Below are positions 44,559-52,342 of a stretch of DNA of 64,000 nucleotides, one piece after another. Location: the NCBI GenBank assembly GCA_023397505.1, contig JAEWUC010000007.1, positions 1-64,000 on the forward strand. The letters run 5' to 3'. The DNA is from Bacteroidota bacterium (GTDB lineage Bacteria > Bacteroidota > Ignavibacteria > Ignavibacteriales > Melioribacteraceae). Position numbers and translations under genes: made by a program. Position 1 is the stretch's first letter, and the number at the start of each line of letters is the position of its first letter. Below the pieces are notes generated by a model. It was not told where the DNA came from and searched no databases. It saw only the letters and a list, made by a program, of their open reading frames with translations.

Positions 44559-44614
44559 CCCGCGCATCAACAGCGACCGCTTCTTCGATGCGGTCTAATT
44601 GAATCGCATTAAGG
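44551..44614 (+). repeat. attC-like site
   Basis: Left half ACTTAAC (R''), GCGcATCAA, GACCGC; loop TTCTTCGAT; right half GCGGTC, TTGAATcGC, TTAAGG. The two halves pair imperfectly with unpaired bases, as in integron attC sites: TTAA/TTAA, GCG/CGC, TCAA/TTGA, GACCGC/GCGGTC. TCTTCGATGCGGTC is shared with 20466-20478. Directly abuts the stop of the 452-aa gene. Confidence 0.55.
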
Positions 44615-44668
44615 TTTGGCTTTTTTGAATTAGTTTGTTATGTAAAGTTGATTTAATTTTTTAAACTG

Positions 44669-44875
44669 ATTCCCGGCAAAAGAACTGCGGAGCAAGTATT
44701 AATAAAAGTTGCGTTGACAAAACCGGTATTCTTGTTCTTGTTGCCGTATAAGGATATTTAATTTGGGTTAATTAAATTAATTGCCGCAGCATTTTGATTT
44801 AATAAAATTATTACAAACGGAAGCCGGGTTTTCTAAAATTTGTTCTAATTGGACTATATGGGTGTAAAATATTTA
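44669..44875 (+). repeat. spacer repeat copies (types Y and X) before the second MazEF module
   Basis: AATAAAAGTTG...CCGGTATTCTTGTTCTTG at 44700-44740 matches 46565-46602. TTTGGGTTAATTAAAT-AATTGCCGC-GCAT at 44762-44792 matches 45602-45636, and TAAAATTTG...AATTGGACT matches 45673-45692. The 400-bp stretch 44559-44959 has no other gene. Confidence 0.65.
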
Positions 44876-44959
44876 GCAGAGTATTGGATTTAAAATGTAT
44901 TTGAATATTTTTGACGACGTAATTACATTGTAATAACGATTTTATCAAAAAGGTGAGGA

Positions 44960-45217
44960 ATGAAAACAAAGGTTGTAAAAATTGGTAATTCACGCGGAAT
45001 ACGGATTCCAAAATCATTAATTCATGAAAGCGGCTTAAAAGATGAAGTTGAACTTGAAGTTAGTGATGGTCAAATAATCATAAAACCAATATCAGCAAAT
45101 AGAGAATCTTGGGATGCTGCATTTAAGAAAATGGCAAAAAAACGAGAGGATATATTATTAGATAACGAATCTATACTCAGTCAATCGAAATGGGATCAAG
45201 AAGAATGGGAGTGGTAA
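44960..45217 (+). CDS. MazE-type antitoxin (AbrB-like)
   Basis: 85 aa. MKTKVVKIGNSRGIRIPKSLIHESGL is the AbrB/MazE DNA-binding domain; GQIIIKPISANRESWDAAFKKM and a tail ending EEWEW should engage the toxin. RBS GGTGAGG. The stop TGGTAA overlaps the toxin GTG start, as in the module at 20.9 kb. Confidence 0.9.
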   Translation: MKTKVVKIGNSRGIRIPKSLIHESGLKDEVELEVSDGQIIIKPISANRESWDAAFKKMAKKREDILLDNESILSQSKWDQEEWEW

Positions 45218-45537
45218 ATGTTTCTCGTTTTGAAGTTTATTATGTTAATTTAAACCCCACAATTGGAAGTGAAATTAAGAAAACACGTCCATGTGTAATT
45301 ATCTCGCCTAATGAAATGAATTACAATATTTCTACAGTAATAATTGCCCCTCTTACTTCTAAGTTACGTAATTATCCAACTAGGATTCCTTGCAAAGTTG
45401 AAGGCAAGCAAGGTCAAATCGTATTAGACCAAATCAGGACTGTCGATAAAATAAGACTAGTCAAAAGAATAGATACATTAAATAAATTAACCCAGACTAA
45501 AGTTCTCAATGTTTTGAAGGAGATGTTTTCTGAATAA
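45211..45537 (+). CDS. MazF/PemK-type endoribonuclease toxin
   Basis: 108 aa. RFEVYYVNLNPTIGSEIKKTRPCVIISPNEMN and APLTSKLRNYPTRIP with GQIVLDQIRTVDK are full MazF motifs; the catalytic Arg (KKTRPCV) and Thr-Ser are kept. GTG at 45211 is chosen because it overlaps the antitoxin stop as GTGGTAA exactly as in the other module; ATGs at 45190 and 45205 are alternatives. ATCTAAC (RYYYAAC) lies 4 bp after the stop. Confidence 0.9.
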   Translation: MVNVSRFEVYYVNLNPTIGSEIKKTRPCVIISPNEMNYNISTVIIAPLTSKLRNYPTRIPCKVEGKQGQIVLDQIRTVDKIRLVKRIDTLNKLTQTKVLNVLKEMFSE

Positions 45538-45545
45538 GCAATCTA

Positions 45546-45713
45546 ACGACGACCCCTGGAGTGAACCGGAGGTTGCAATATCTCTCGGTAAGAAAATTTT
45601 ATTTGGGTTAATTAAATAAATTGCCGCGGCATCAAAGTAGCGGCAATCATAAAAACAAAAATTGGTTTTCATAAAATTTGCTGGAATTGGACTGCTAAAA
45701 TATCTGTTAGCCC
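45546..45713 (+). pseudogene. decayed 3' tip of an Fn3-like gene plus spacer repeat (copy 2)
   Basis: GACCCCTGGAGTGAACC (45550-45566) matches the end of the 204-aa gene (codons for DGPWSEP). It is followed by the type X spacer with ATTGCCGC/GCGGCAAT hairpin and AAAATTTGCTGGAATTGGAC, and ends GTTAGCCC at 45706-45713. So gene tip and spacer duplicate as one unit. Confidence 0.6.
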
Positions 45714-45793
45714 TCATTAAAAAATGAATAGTGTTTTTTAATATGTTTTCGATTATCTTTTTGAAGACATTTTGAACAAAATAAAGTGAAAAC

Positions 45794-46081
45794 ATGAGTA
45801 AAGAAATTTCGGATAAGATAATAAATTGTTTCAAAAATAAGCCTGTAAAAAAGGCATTTTTATTCGGGTCTGTGTCAAGAAACGAAGATGATGATTTAAG
45901 TGATGTGGATATTCTGGTTGAGCTAGATTATTCGCAACCTATTGGTCTTGGTTTTGTAAGAATGAAACTGGAATTAGAAGACTTATTAAATAGAAAAGTC
46001 GATCTTCTTACAAGTAATAGTGTTTCAAAGTATATTAAACCATTTATTGATTCGGAAAAAGTATTGATATATGAGAAATAG
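45794..46081 (+). CDS. mntA: MntA-type nucleotidyltransferase antitoxin
   Basis: 95 aa. FLFGSVSRNEDDDLSDVDILVEL carries the GSxxRxxxxxxSDxD minimal nucleotidyltransferase motif. In type VII systems MntA inactivates the HEPN toxin by adenylylating it. The gene overlaps the HEPN gene by 11 bp. Confidence 0.92.
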   Translation: MSKEISDKIINCFKNKPVKKAFLFGSVSRNEDDDLSDVDILVELDYSQPIGLGFVRMKLELEDLLNRKVDLLTSNSVSKYIKPFIDSEKVLIYEK

Positions 46082-46415
46082 TCTGGGCGATAAAGCGCGT
46101 TTACAACATATTTATGATGCTATTCTCGAAATCGAATTATATGTTCAAGAATCATCTTATGAAGTTTTCCAATCTAATACGATGATGCAATTTGCTTGTG
46201 TAAAACAATTAGAAATTATTGGTGAAGCCTCAAATCATCTTACATCTCATTTCAAAAAACTCTATTCGGAAATACAATGGCGTGAAATAATAGATCTTAG
46301 AAATTTATTAATCCACGAATATTTTGGTATTGATACTAAAATTGTGTGGGACATAATTACAACAGATATTGTTTCATTAAAGCCACAAGTCAAAAAAATA
46401 ATAGAACAATTATAA
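46071..46415 (+). CDS. hepT: HepT-type HEPN toxin (DUF86)
   Basis: 114 aa. The HEPN RNase motif RxxxxH is RNLLIH, followed by EYFGID with the conserved Tyr that MntA modifies (RX4HXY). KQLEIIGEASNHL is the DUF86 signature. Downstream at 46420 starts an attC-like site. Bounded by GTTAGCCC and GGGCTAAC, which are perfect complements. Confidence 0.92.
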   Translation: MRNSLGDKARLQHIYDAILEIELYVQESSYEVFQSNTMMQFACVKQLEIIGEASNHLTSHFKKLYSEIQWREIIDLRNLLIHEYFGIDTKIVWDIITTDIVSLKPQVKKIIEQL

Positions 46416-46419
46416 ACAA

Positions 46420-46500
46420 GGGCTAACAAGTCAATTAAGGCTGACGCCGTTTTTCATTGCCGTATTGTTCTAATTATTGCGGATGGTTAAAAAACCAAGC
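46420..46500 (+). repeat. attC-like site after HepT
   Basis: GGGCTAACAAGTCAATTAAG followed by GCTGACGCCG is closely like the left half of classical attC sites (for example aadA: TAACAATTCGTTCAAGCCGACGCC, quoted from memory). The right half TTGCCGT...CTAATTATTG...GGTTAA is a weak complement. Located 5 bp after the HepT stop. Confidence 0.5.
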
Positions 46501-46534
46501 TGCTCTTTAAAGTAGGTTGTTCTAGGAAACATTT

Positions 46535-46633
46535 TTATCCGCCGCAAAAACGGCGGACAATTAAATAAAAGTTGTTGCAACAATTCGGTATTATTGTTCT
46601 TGCAGCCGGGTAGCGGCAACTTCGTTAGGTGGC
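46535..46633 (+). repeat. spacer repeat type Y (copy 1) ending GTTAGGTGGC
   Basis: ATCCGCCG...CGGCGGA hairpin followed by CAATTAAATAAAAGTTG and GCAACAATTCGG, about 50 bp nearly identical to 47568-47619. GTTAGGTGGC at 46624-46633 then precedes the next gene. Confidence 0.7.
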
Positions 46634-46642
46634 AAGGAAATT

Positions 46643-47446
46643 ATGAATAAAATAGTTGTTGTTTTTGTTGTTATCGTTTCACAAATCTTTTTACAAAATT
46701 GTAATACAGTTGAACCTGGGAGCGATACTTTTATTGATTCGAAAATAGTCCTTAAATTCTACGAGTGGTATCCGGTTATTAATGATAAGGAACTCGGAAT
46801 ACCAAAAATTTATTTGAGTCTTTTTACTGAAAAGCAATATCCTTGTTGTAATTACGGATTAAGATTACAAAAGTCTATAAATGGTAACGATATAAGTATT
46901 AGAATTTATAATGTTATTGAGCCGAATATCTGTTTAACATCGTTTGGTCCAGCTTCAGAAGTATTGCCTTTAGACTTACCAAATGGAGATTATAACCTAA
47001 GAATATATTCAAACCAAGTTCTTGATACCTATCTTTTAACAATAACTGATAAATATATATCTATAAAAGTACGTTCAAGTAAAAATTCTTATGCATTATA
47101 TGAAAACTACTTTAGATTTCCTGAGAATTCCTTAGTTTATATGTGCGGCACTCTTATAGCTACGAAATATATTTTTGATGATTTTTTAGATACATTGAAA
47201 TCTAAAATAAGACTTCAGGAATATACCTTTCAAAATAACGGTCAAAAACCATATCCTGATAGTATGGGTGGGCATTATTATGAAAAACCTGCAAAATATT
47301 TTATATATGAATCCGAAGAGGAGTTTGATAAGATAGGTCAAATAATGAATGTATATACAAAAAATCATTCAAAAGATATGTTTGGAGTTGGAATAAGTAT
47401 AACAAATTGGCTAAATAAAAAATTTTATAGTTGGCTTAATTATTAG
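46643..47446 (+). CDS. Lipoprotein, unknown
   Basis: 267 aa. Signal peptide MNKIVVVFVVIVSQIFLQNC with a Cys at 20 (lipobox-like QNC). The mature protein is beta-rich (IVLKFYEWYP, LPNGDYNLRIYSN) with an internal cystine candidate YPCCNYG. No family recognised. The stop TAG is part of TAGCCACCTACC, complementary to GTTAGGTGGC that precedes the gene. Confidence 0.65.
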   Translation: MNKIVVVFVVIVSQIFLQNCNTVEPGSDTFIDSKIVLKFYEWYPVINDKELGIPKIYLSLFTEKQYPCCNYGLRLQKSINGNDISIRIYNVIEPNICLTSFGPASEVLPLDLPNGDYNLRIYSNQVLDTYLLTITDKYISIKVRSSKNSYALYENYFRFPENSLVYMCGTLIATKYIFDDFLDTLKSKIRLQEYTFQNNGQKPYPDSMGGHYYEKPAKYFIYESEEEFDKIGQIMNVYTKNHSKDMFGVGISITNWLNKKFYSWLNY

Positions 47447-47565
47447 CCACCTACCCAGCTATTCAAAGCGGCTGTTTTAAAGTTTGCAGAATTTGTAATT
47501 TATTGGCATTGGTTGTAAATGTTAGTTGCTTTTTGAAGTTAGTGAACAAGATAAATTTATTAATA

Positions 47566-47640
47566 ATTATCCGCCAAACTAACGGCGGACAATTAAATAA
47601 AAGTTGGCGCAACAATTCGGCAATGTTTTCCCGGAGCACC
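47566..47640 (+). repeat. spacer repeat type Y (copy 2)
   Basis: ATCCGCC-aaactaac-GGCGGA hairpin, then CAATTAAATAAAAGTTG and GCAACAATTCGG as in copy 1. Upstream, GTTAGTTGCTTTTTGAAGT (47521-47539) recurs at 20510-20529. No gene in 47447-47721. Confidence 0.7.
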
Positions 47641-47721
47641 GCTTATTTGATATGCCGCAATAGTGCAGACTAAGTATATAGATATAAACTAAAATTAAAA
47701 GAGTGATGGAGAAAAGATTAG

Positions 47722-48351
47722 ATGGCTGGAATTTGGGAAGAAACCTTTAAAGATAAACAAACAATGTGGGGACTTGAGCCAAGCGACTCGGCTATATTGG
47801 CAAGCGATATCTTTATGGAAAAAGGATTTAAAAATGTATTAATACCCGGTTTTGGATACGGCCGGAATGGCAAGGTATTTTTTGATAAGGGGATGAGCGT
47901 TACCGGGATCGAGATATCCGAAACCGCAATTAGTATAGCTAAAGAAAATTACGGCAGCGGGATGAAAATATTCAATGGTTCTGTTGCTGAAATGCCTTTT
48001 GATAAAAAACATTATGATGGAATATTCTGTTATGCGTTGATTCACTTATTGAATAAAAAGGAAAGAAAGAAACTGCTTGATGATTGTTTTACCCAATTAA
48101 GAACCAACGGCTGTATGATATTTATAGCGATATCCCGAAAGGCGCCGAGCTATGGAAGCGGGAAGGAGTTAAGTAAAAATAGGTTTGAGATATTTAAAGA
48201 TGTGAAAATGTTTTTTTATGATCCGGATTCAATTACAAATGAATTTGGGAAATATGGATTGGTTGATTTTTATGAAATTGACGAGCCGGTAAAAAATATG
48301 ACAGACAAGCAGCCTCAAAAATTCTGGTTTATTAAGTGTGAAAAACATTAA
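47722..48351 (+). CDS. Class I SAM-dependent methyltransferase (TPMT/TehB-like)
   Basis: 209 aa. MWGLEPSDSAILASD, NVLIPGFGYGRNGKVFFDKGMSVTGIEISETAI (SAM-binding motif I and acidic loop) and HYDGIFCYALIHLLNKKERKKLL fit small thiopurine/tellurite-type methyltransferases. Substrate unknown. GTCTAAC (RYYYAAC) lies 4 bp after the stop. Confidence 0.82.
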   Translation: MAGIWEETFKDKQTMWGLEPSDSAILASDIFMEKGFKNVLIPGFGYGRNGKVFFDKGMSVTGIEISETAISIAKENYGSGMKIFNGSVAEMPFDKKHYDGIFCYALIHLLNKKERKKLLDDCFTQLRTNGCMIFIAISRKAPSYGSGKELSKNRFEIFKDVKMFFYDPDSITNEFGKYGLVDFYEIDEPVKNMTDKQPQKFWFIKCEKH

Positions 48352-48428
48352 CAAGGTCTAACCATATTATGTAACTGATAAAAATTATAGTATAACACAC
48401 TTATCTTGCTGAATATTATGGGAATAAT

Positions 48429-48707
48429 ATGGAACAAAAAATGTTGTCGGAATTAACGGACGAGGAATTGTTAAAAGAAGCGAAAAGAGTTAAATCATAT
48501 AAACTTTATGACGCTTTATTCTTTGGCCTCTTAACCGGGATTGCAGTTTATAGTTCTGCTGTAAATGGATTTGGATTTTTAACTTTCATCCCTTTGATAT
48601 ATTTACCTATTGCAGCAAAGAATAAAGAAAAAAACAAAAAATTAGAAAAGCTTATTAAAGAAAGAAATATATATAAGCAGTCAAATTCTTATGAGATTAA
48701 TAAGTAG
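48429..48707 (+). CDS. Small membrane protein, unknown
   Basis: 92 aa. An N-terminal helix (MLSELTDEELLKEAKRVKSYK), then a hydrophobic hairpin of about 40 residues and a Lys/Glu-rich tail. Resembles small DUF3188/FUN14-like proteins only in layout. Single gene. Confidence 0.55.
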   Translation: MEQKMLSELTDEELLKEAKRVKSYKLYDALFFGLLTGIAVYSSAVNGFGFLTFIPLIYLPIAAKNKEKNKKLEKLIKERNIYKQSNSYEINK

Positions 48708-48837
48708 TTCAAAACCGACTGCTTAAGATTTTGATTTATGTCGGGTTTTATATGTGCTCTTTTTCGATCTTTTAAGCACTGCCGGGCGGTGCTTAACGTT
48801 AATACAGTTGGTTCATTACTAAAAAGGATTAAATCAT

Positions 48838-49674
48838 ATGAGGATATTCATTTTATCATTATTGTTGATTGGAACAAGCAGTTTACTTAATTCTCAAAAT
48901 ATGGTGGAAACAGATAATCTAAAGCCGAGCGGGAATGCCGTAAAATTTGGTAAAAATATTATTTCTTTAAATGAAAGCAACGAGCATACTTGTACATTTT
49001 CTCCGGATGGAAATACAATGTATTTTACAAGAGATGCAAATATTTTCATCTCAAAAAAAATAGATGGTAAATGGAGTCTTCCTCAAATAACCGATATAAA
49101 GGGCAGAGAAGCAATATTTTCGCCGGATGGTTCTAAACTTTTTTACGGGGACGGTGATATTTGGTTTATGCAAAGAAATAATAATATATGGTCGAATCCT
49201 CAAAAACTTTCTAAATCTCTAAACACCGATTTATACGAGTATTATGCTTCATCTTGCATTAATGGGAATATATATTTCAGTCGAATTAAAGGAAAACATG
49301 CAGTAATATTAGTCTCAAAATATGAAAACGGAAATTATCTCGAAGCAACTGAACTGCCAACTCCAATTAATCAAGATTCTTCAAATAATTATCATCCTTT
49401 TATTTCACCGGAAGAAGATTATTTAATATTTAATTCGGAGAGAAACGGAGGATACGGCGGGGCCGACTTATATATTAGTTTTAAAGATGAAGACGCTAAT
49501 TGGGGAGAGCCCGTAAATTTAGGCGATAAAATTAATAGTGAAATTAGGGATATCTGTCCAACAATTAGTCCGGATGGTAAATATCTATACTTTACAAGAA
49601 ATTGGCAGAAAGAGAATAAATGGTTTGGAGATATTTATTGGGTAGAAACATCATTTCTAAGACAGAAAAAATAA
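48838..49674 (+). CDS. Secreted TolB-like (PD40) protein
   Basis: 278 aa. Signal peptide of about 19 residues (ending LNSQN). At least four WD40-like PD40 repeats: CTFSPDGNTMYFTRD, AIFSPDGSKLFYGD, PFISPEEDYLIFNSERNGGYGGADLYIS, PTISPDGKYLYFTRN. This NGGYGGADLY type is common in OmpA-linked Bacteroidota proteins. Function unknown. Confidence 0.8.
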   Translation: MRIFILSLLLIGTSSLLNSQNMVETDNLKPSGNAVKFGKNIISLNESNEHTCTFSPDGNTMYFTRDANIFISKKIDGKWSLPQITDIKGREAIFSPDGSKLFYGDGDIWFMQRNNNIWSNPQKLSKSLNTDLYEYYASSCINGNIYFSRIKGKHAVILVSKYENGNYLEATELPTPINQDSSNNYHPFISPEEDYLIFNSERNGGYGGADLYISFKDEDANWGEPVNLGDKINSEIRDICPTISPDGKYLYFTRNWQKENKWFGDIYWVETSFLRQKK

Positions 49675-49795
49675 TGAATACAGCTGGAAGTAATTCGATT
49701 TATAATTGGAAATATCCGTTAAAGAAAGATATTGTTTTTAAAAGATAGGTTACCGGCAACATTGTTAAGAAATAATTTTATAGGAAAAGATATTT

Positions 49796-50176
49796 ATGAA
49801 AAATTCACCCATGGAAACAGTAAATGAATTCATTGCAGCTTATAATTCAATGGATATCGAAAAAATGATTACATATCTGCACCAGGAAATTGAATTTAGA
49901 AATATTTCAAACGGTGTAGAAAATGCACATACAAAAGATATAGATGAATTTAGAGAATTAGCAAAAAAATCGTTGGAAATATTCAGAACGCGAGAACAAA
50001 GAATCATATCATATATAGAATCGGGCGACACAATAAAAGTTGAAATTATGTATCAAGCAATTTTAGCAATTGATTTACAAAAAGGATTGAAACCCGGCGA
50101 CAAATTGGAAATGATGGGACGGTCTACATATACTTTTAAGGATGATTTAATTACGATGCTTATTGATGAAAGTTAA
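49796..50176 (+). CDS. SnoaL-like / NTF2-fold protein
   Basis: 126 aa. TVNEFIAAYNSMDIEKMITYLHQEIEFRNI starts a cone-shaped NTF2-like fold, with the ending GRSTYTFKDDLITMLIDES. Such proteins are polyketide cyclases, isomerases or ligand binders; no catalytic assignment. Confidence 0.75.
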   Translation: MKNSPMETVNEFIAAYNSMDIEKMITYLHQEIEFRNISNGVENAHTKDIDEFRELAKKSLEIFRTREQRIISYIESGDTIKVEIMYQAILAIDLQKGLKPGDKLEMMGRSTYTFKDDLITMLIDES

Positions 50177-50319
50177 TATCGTAATGCATTTTGTTAGTCC
50201 ATAAATACATACTGTTTTATTTTAAACCCATTTGCTAACACTAAGTTTGTTTTTTATAGTTGTTTGAAAAATGGGTTGTTCTCTCCATTATTAGTTTTAA
50301 TAAAATATAAGGAGGAAAA

Positions 50320-50733
50320 ATGGCTTATGAAATTATCCAAGTTGAATACTACAATATAACAGCAGCAAATCAAATTGCAGATGCATCAAAATTAATTTCT
50401 ACGGTTGTAAAAGCCGGTGTTGATTTCCATGCATTTAAGGCAATCCCGTTGAATTCAAATCAAACACAATTTACATTCTTCGCGAAAGACAGTTCAAAGA
50501 TAACAGACGGCGCAAAGAAAGAGGGATTGAAATTAGATGGTCCTTATCCCGCATTATTGATAAAAGGTAATGAAGAAGCAGGTGCGCTTGGCGGGATATA
50601 TTCAAAATTATCAAATGCAGGCATTCAAGTTAACGAAGCGTGCGGCATTGCTGATATAAATAATGGTTATGGCGTCATTCTATATCTTAATCAAGAGGAC
50701 TGCGGAAAAGCATTTACGGTTTTGCAGAAATAG
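50320..50733 (+). CDS. Unknown protein with two ACT-like halves
   Basis: 137 aa. Two ~65-residue halves, each with a beta-alpha pattern (YEIIQVEYYNITAANQIADASKLISTVVKAGV; then GAGALGGIYSKLSNAGIQVNEACGIADIN-like) similar to ACT-type regulatory domains. No other evidence. Strong RBS AAGGAGG. Confidence 0.55.
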   Translation: MAYEIIQVEYYNITAANQIADASKLISTVVKAGVDFHAFKAIPLNSNQTQFTFFAKDSSKITDGAKKEGLKLDGPYPALLIKGNEEAGALGGIYSKLSNAGIQVNEACGIADINNGYGVILYLNQEDCGKAFTVLQK

Positions 50734-50781
50734 TGAATAAAATAAAAATTATTATTCTGTGCTCGAAAATAAGGTTAATAT

Positions 50782-51141
50782 ATGAGTCCGAAAGAAATCG
50801 TTAAACAATGGGTAGAATCATTCAATAAAAGGGATGCAAATGCAGTCTCGGAATTTTATTCTGAAGATGCTGTGAATCACCAGGTTGCCGAAAAACCAAT
50901 TGAAGGTAAACGGGCAATTAAAGAAATGTTTGTTAATGAATTTGCCCAAGCAGAGATGGTCTGCATAATAGAAAATTTATTTGAAGACGGTGAATGGGCA
51001 ATACTTGAATGGAAGGATCCTTTGGGTTTGCGGGGATGCGGTTTCTTTCATATTAAAGACAATAAAATAATTTTTCAAAGAGGTTACTGGGATAAATTGT
51101 CGTTCCTTAGGCAGCATAATTTGCCGATACCCGATAAATGA
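50782..51141 (+). CDS. NTF2-like (SnoaL) protein
   Basis: 119 aa. IVKQWVESFNKRDANAVSEFYSEDAVNHQVAEKPIEGKRAI and GCGFFHIKDNKIIFQRGYWDKLSF match the nuclear transport factor 2-like family. Function unknown. Confidence 0.82.
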   Translation: MSPKEIVKQWVESFNKRDANAVSEFYSEDAVNHQVAEKPIEGKRAIKEMFVNEFAQAEMVCIIENLFEDGEWAILEWKDPLGLRGCGFFHIKDNKIIFQRGYWDKLSFLRQHNLPIPDK

Positions 51142-51320
51142 AAGTAATAGAACAAGTATTCAAATCTTTCGTAAGAATAAAGAACTAATATTTTATTGCT
51201 GTTGTATCGGTAATGTGCATTAAGAGTAAATAAAGAATATGAATAAAAATTACTCAGTTAGTGCAATAGGAGATAAATATGGGTGTAGAAGAAATTGATT
51301 AGAAGAGTGAGAATGCATCG

Positions 51321-52322
51321 TTGAAATTTGTTCCGAAAATATCGATGCACGAATATTTTATTGATTTCTTAGGCGGCTTAGTGCCGGGCATACTTTTTCT
51401 TGTAGGTAACTCGTTCATATTGTTTCCATCGGTATATGCTTTTTATTGTTCACTCAGTAATATCCAATCCGTAAAATCTTTTATTCCCTTCATAAAAGAT
51501 TTTCTTGTAGCTACAAAGGATACGCCAAGCGCAATATGGCTGATTAGTTTTATTGTATTGTTCTTTTTGGCTTATACAATCGGACATTTATTTTACAGGC
51601 ATGATCCTAATGAACCCGATAAAAAAAGTTTTTTACGGCTTGCAAAGAAAAACAAATATGAGAATGACGAAAAATTAAAAGAAGAATTGGCAAGCGATAT
51701 GAATCCTTCCAATTATCAATTCCCTTATACTTATTACGACGAATACTTAAAGAAAAGAAAGCTTGATTATTTATTGCCGTTTGTATTATGGAAAGGTGAA
51801 CGATCCAAAGCATTTATTAATTTATTGAAAACGAGATTAATGTATTATCGTATGGATAAATGCGGAACAATAATTAGAAATGAAGCCCATGTAAGAATGG
51901 CTTCATCTACCTGGTACGTGTCGAGATTTTTGGCGCTATTCGGATTATTCGGTTTTTTATTATCGTTACTTTCATTAATCATTTCTGTTAATGTAACAAA
52001 ACAATTTGAAACCTTTTCGCAAGGATTATCTTGGTACCTCGTATTTTTAATACTCCCTTTGTTGGTATCGTTATTTTCATATTATTTTTATACGACAATA
52101 TTGAATTTTCTTCACTACCAGAGGTTAAGAGAAGTATTTATTGTTCTCGATACATATTGTACGGCTTTCCAGGAAAATCCCGATCTTATGAAGACGCCTG
52201 TTGATGATTTTATGTGCGACACCGTTAAGGAATATAATAAGTATAATGAAACATCGAATAAAGTTTTTGAGAATAAAACAAATCCCGGGAAGCGAAGATT
52301 ATATGTAAGAAGAAAAAAATAG
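51321..52322 (+). CDS. Membrane protein, unknown; probable nonsense codon near its original start
   Basis: 333 aa if read from TTG 51321. Four hydrophobic segments (about 15-38, 65-85, 190-215, 230-258) around a charged cytoplasmic loop. An ATG at 51279 with a very good ribosome site (AGGAGATAAAT) opens the same frame as MGVEEID, meets TAG at 51300-51302, then continues KSENASLKFVPK. So the native start is probably 51279 and the gene may be broken, or it restarts at TTG. No family recognised. Confidence 0.6.
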   Translation: MKFVPKISMHEYFIDFLGGLVPGILFLVGNSFILFPSVYAFYCSLSNIQSVKSFIPFIKDFLVATKDTPSAIWLISFIVLFFLAYTIGHLFYRHDPNEPDKKSFLRLAKKNKYENDEKLKEELASDMNPSNYQFPYTYYDEYLKKRKLDYLLPFVLWKGERSKAFINLLKTRLMYYRMDKCGTIIRNEAHVRMASSTWYVSRFLALFGLFGFLLSLLSLIISVNVTKQFETFSQGLSWYLVFLILPLLVSLFSYYFYTTILNFLHYQRLREVFIVLDTYCTAFQENPDLMKTPVDDFMCDTVKEYNKYNETSNKVFENKTNPGKRRLYVRRKK

Positions 52323-52342
52323 TCGATTAAGTTTTTTAAAAA

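Noticed and set aside
44637..44643. GTTATGT as the start box of the MazEF cassette
   Set aside because: It does not fit GTTRRRY and is not complementary to ATCTAAC at the end of the module, so the unit boundaries are unclear.
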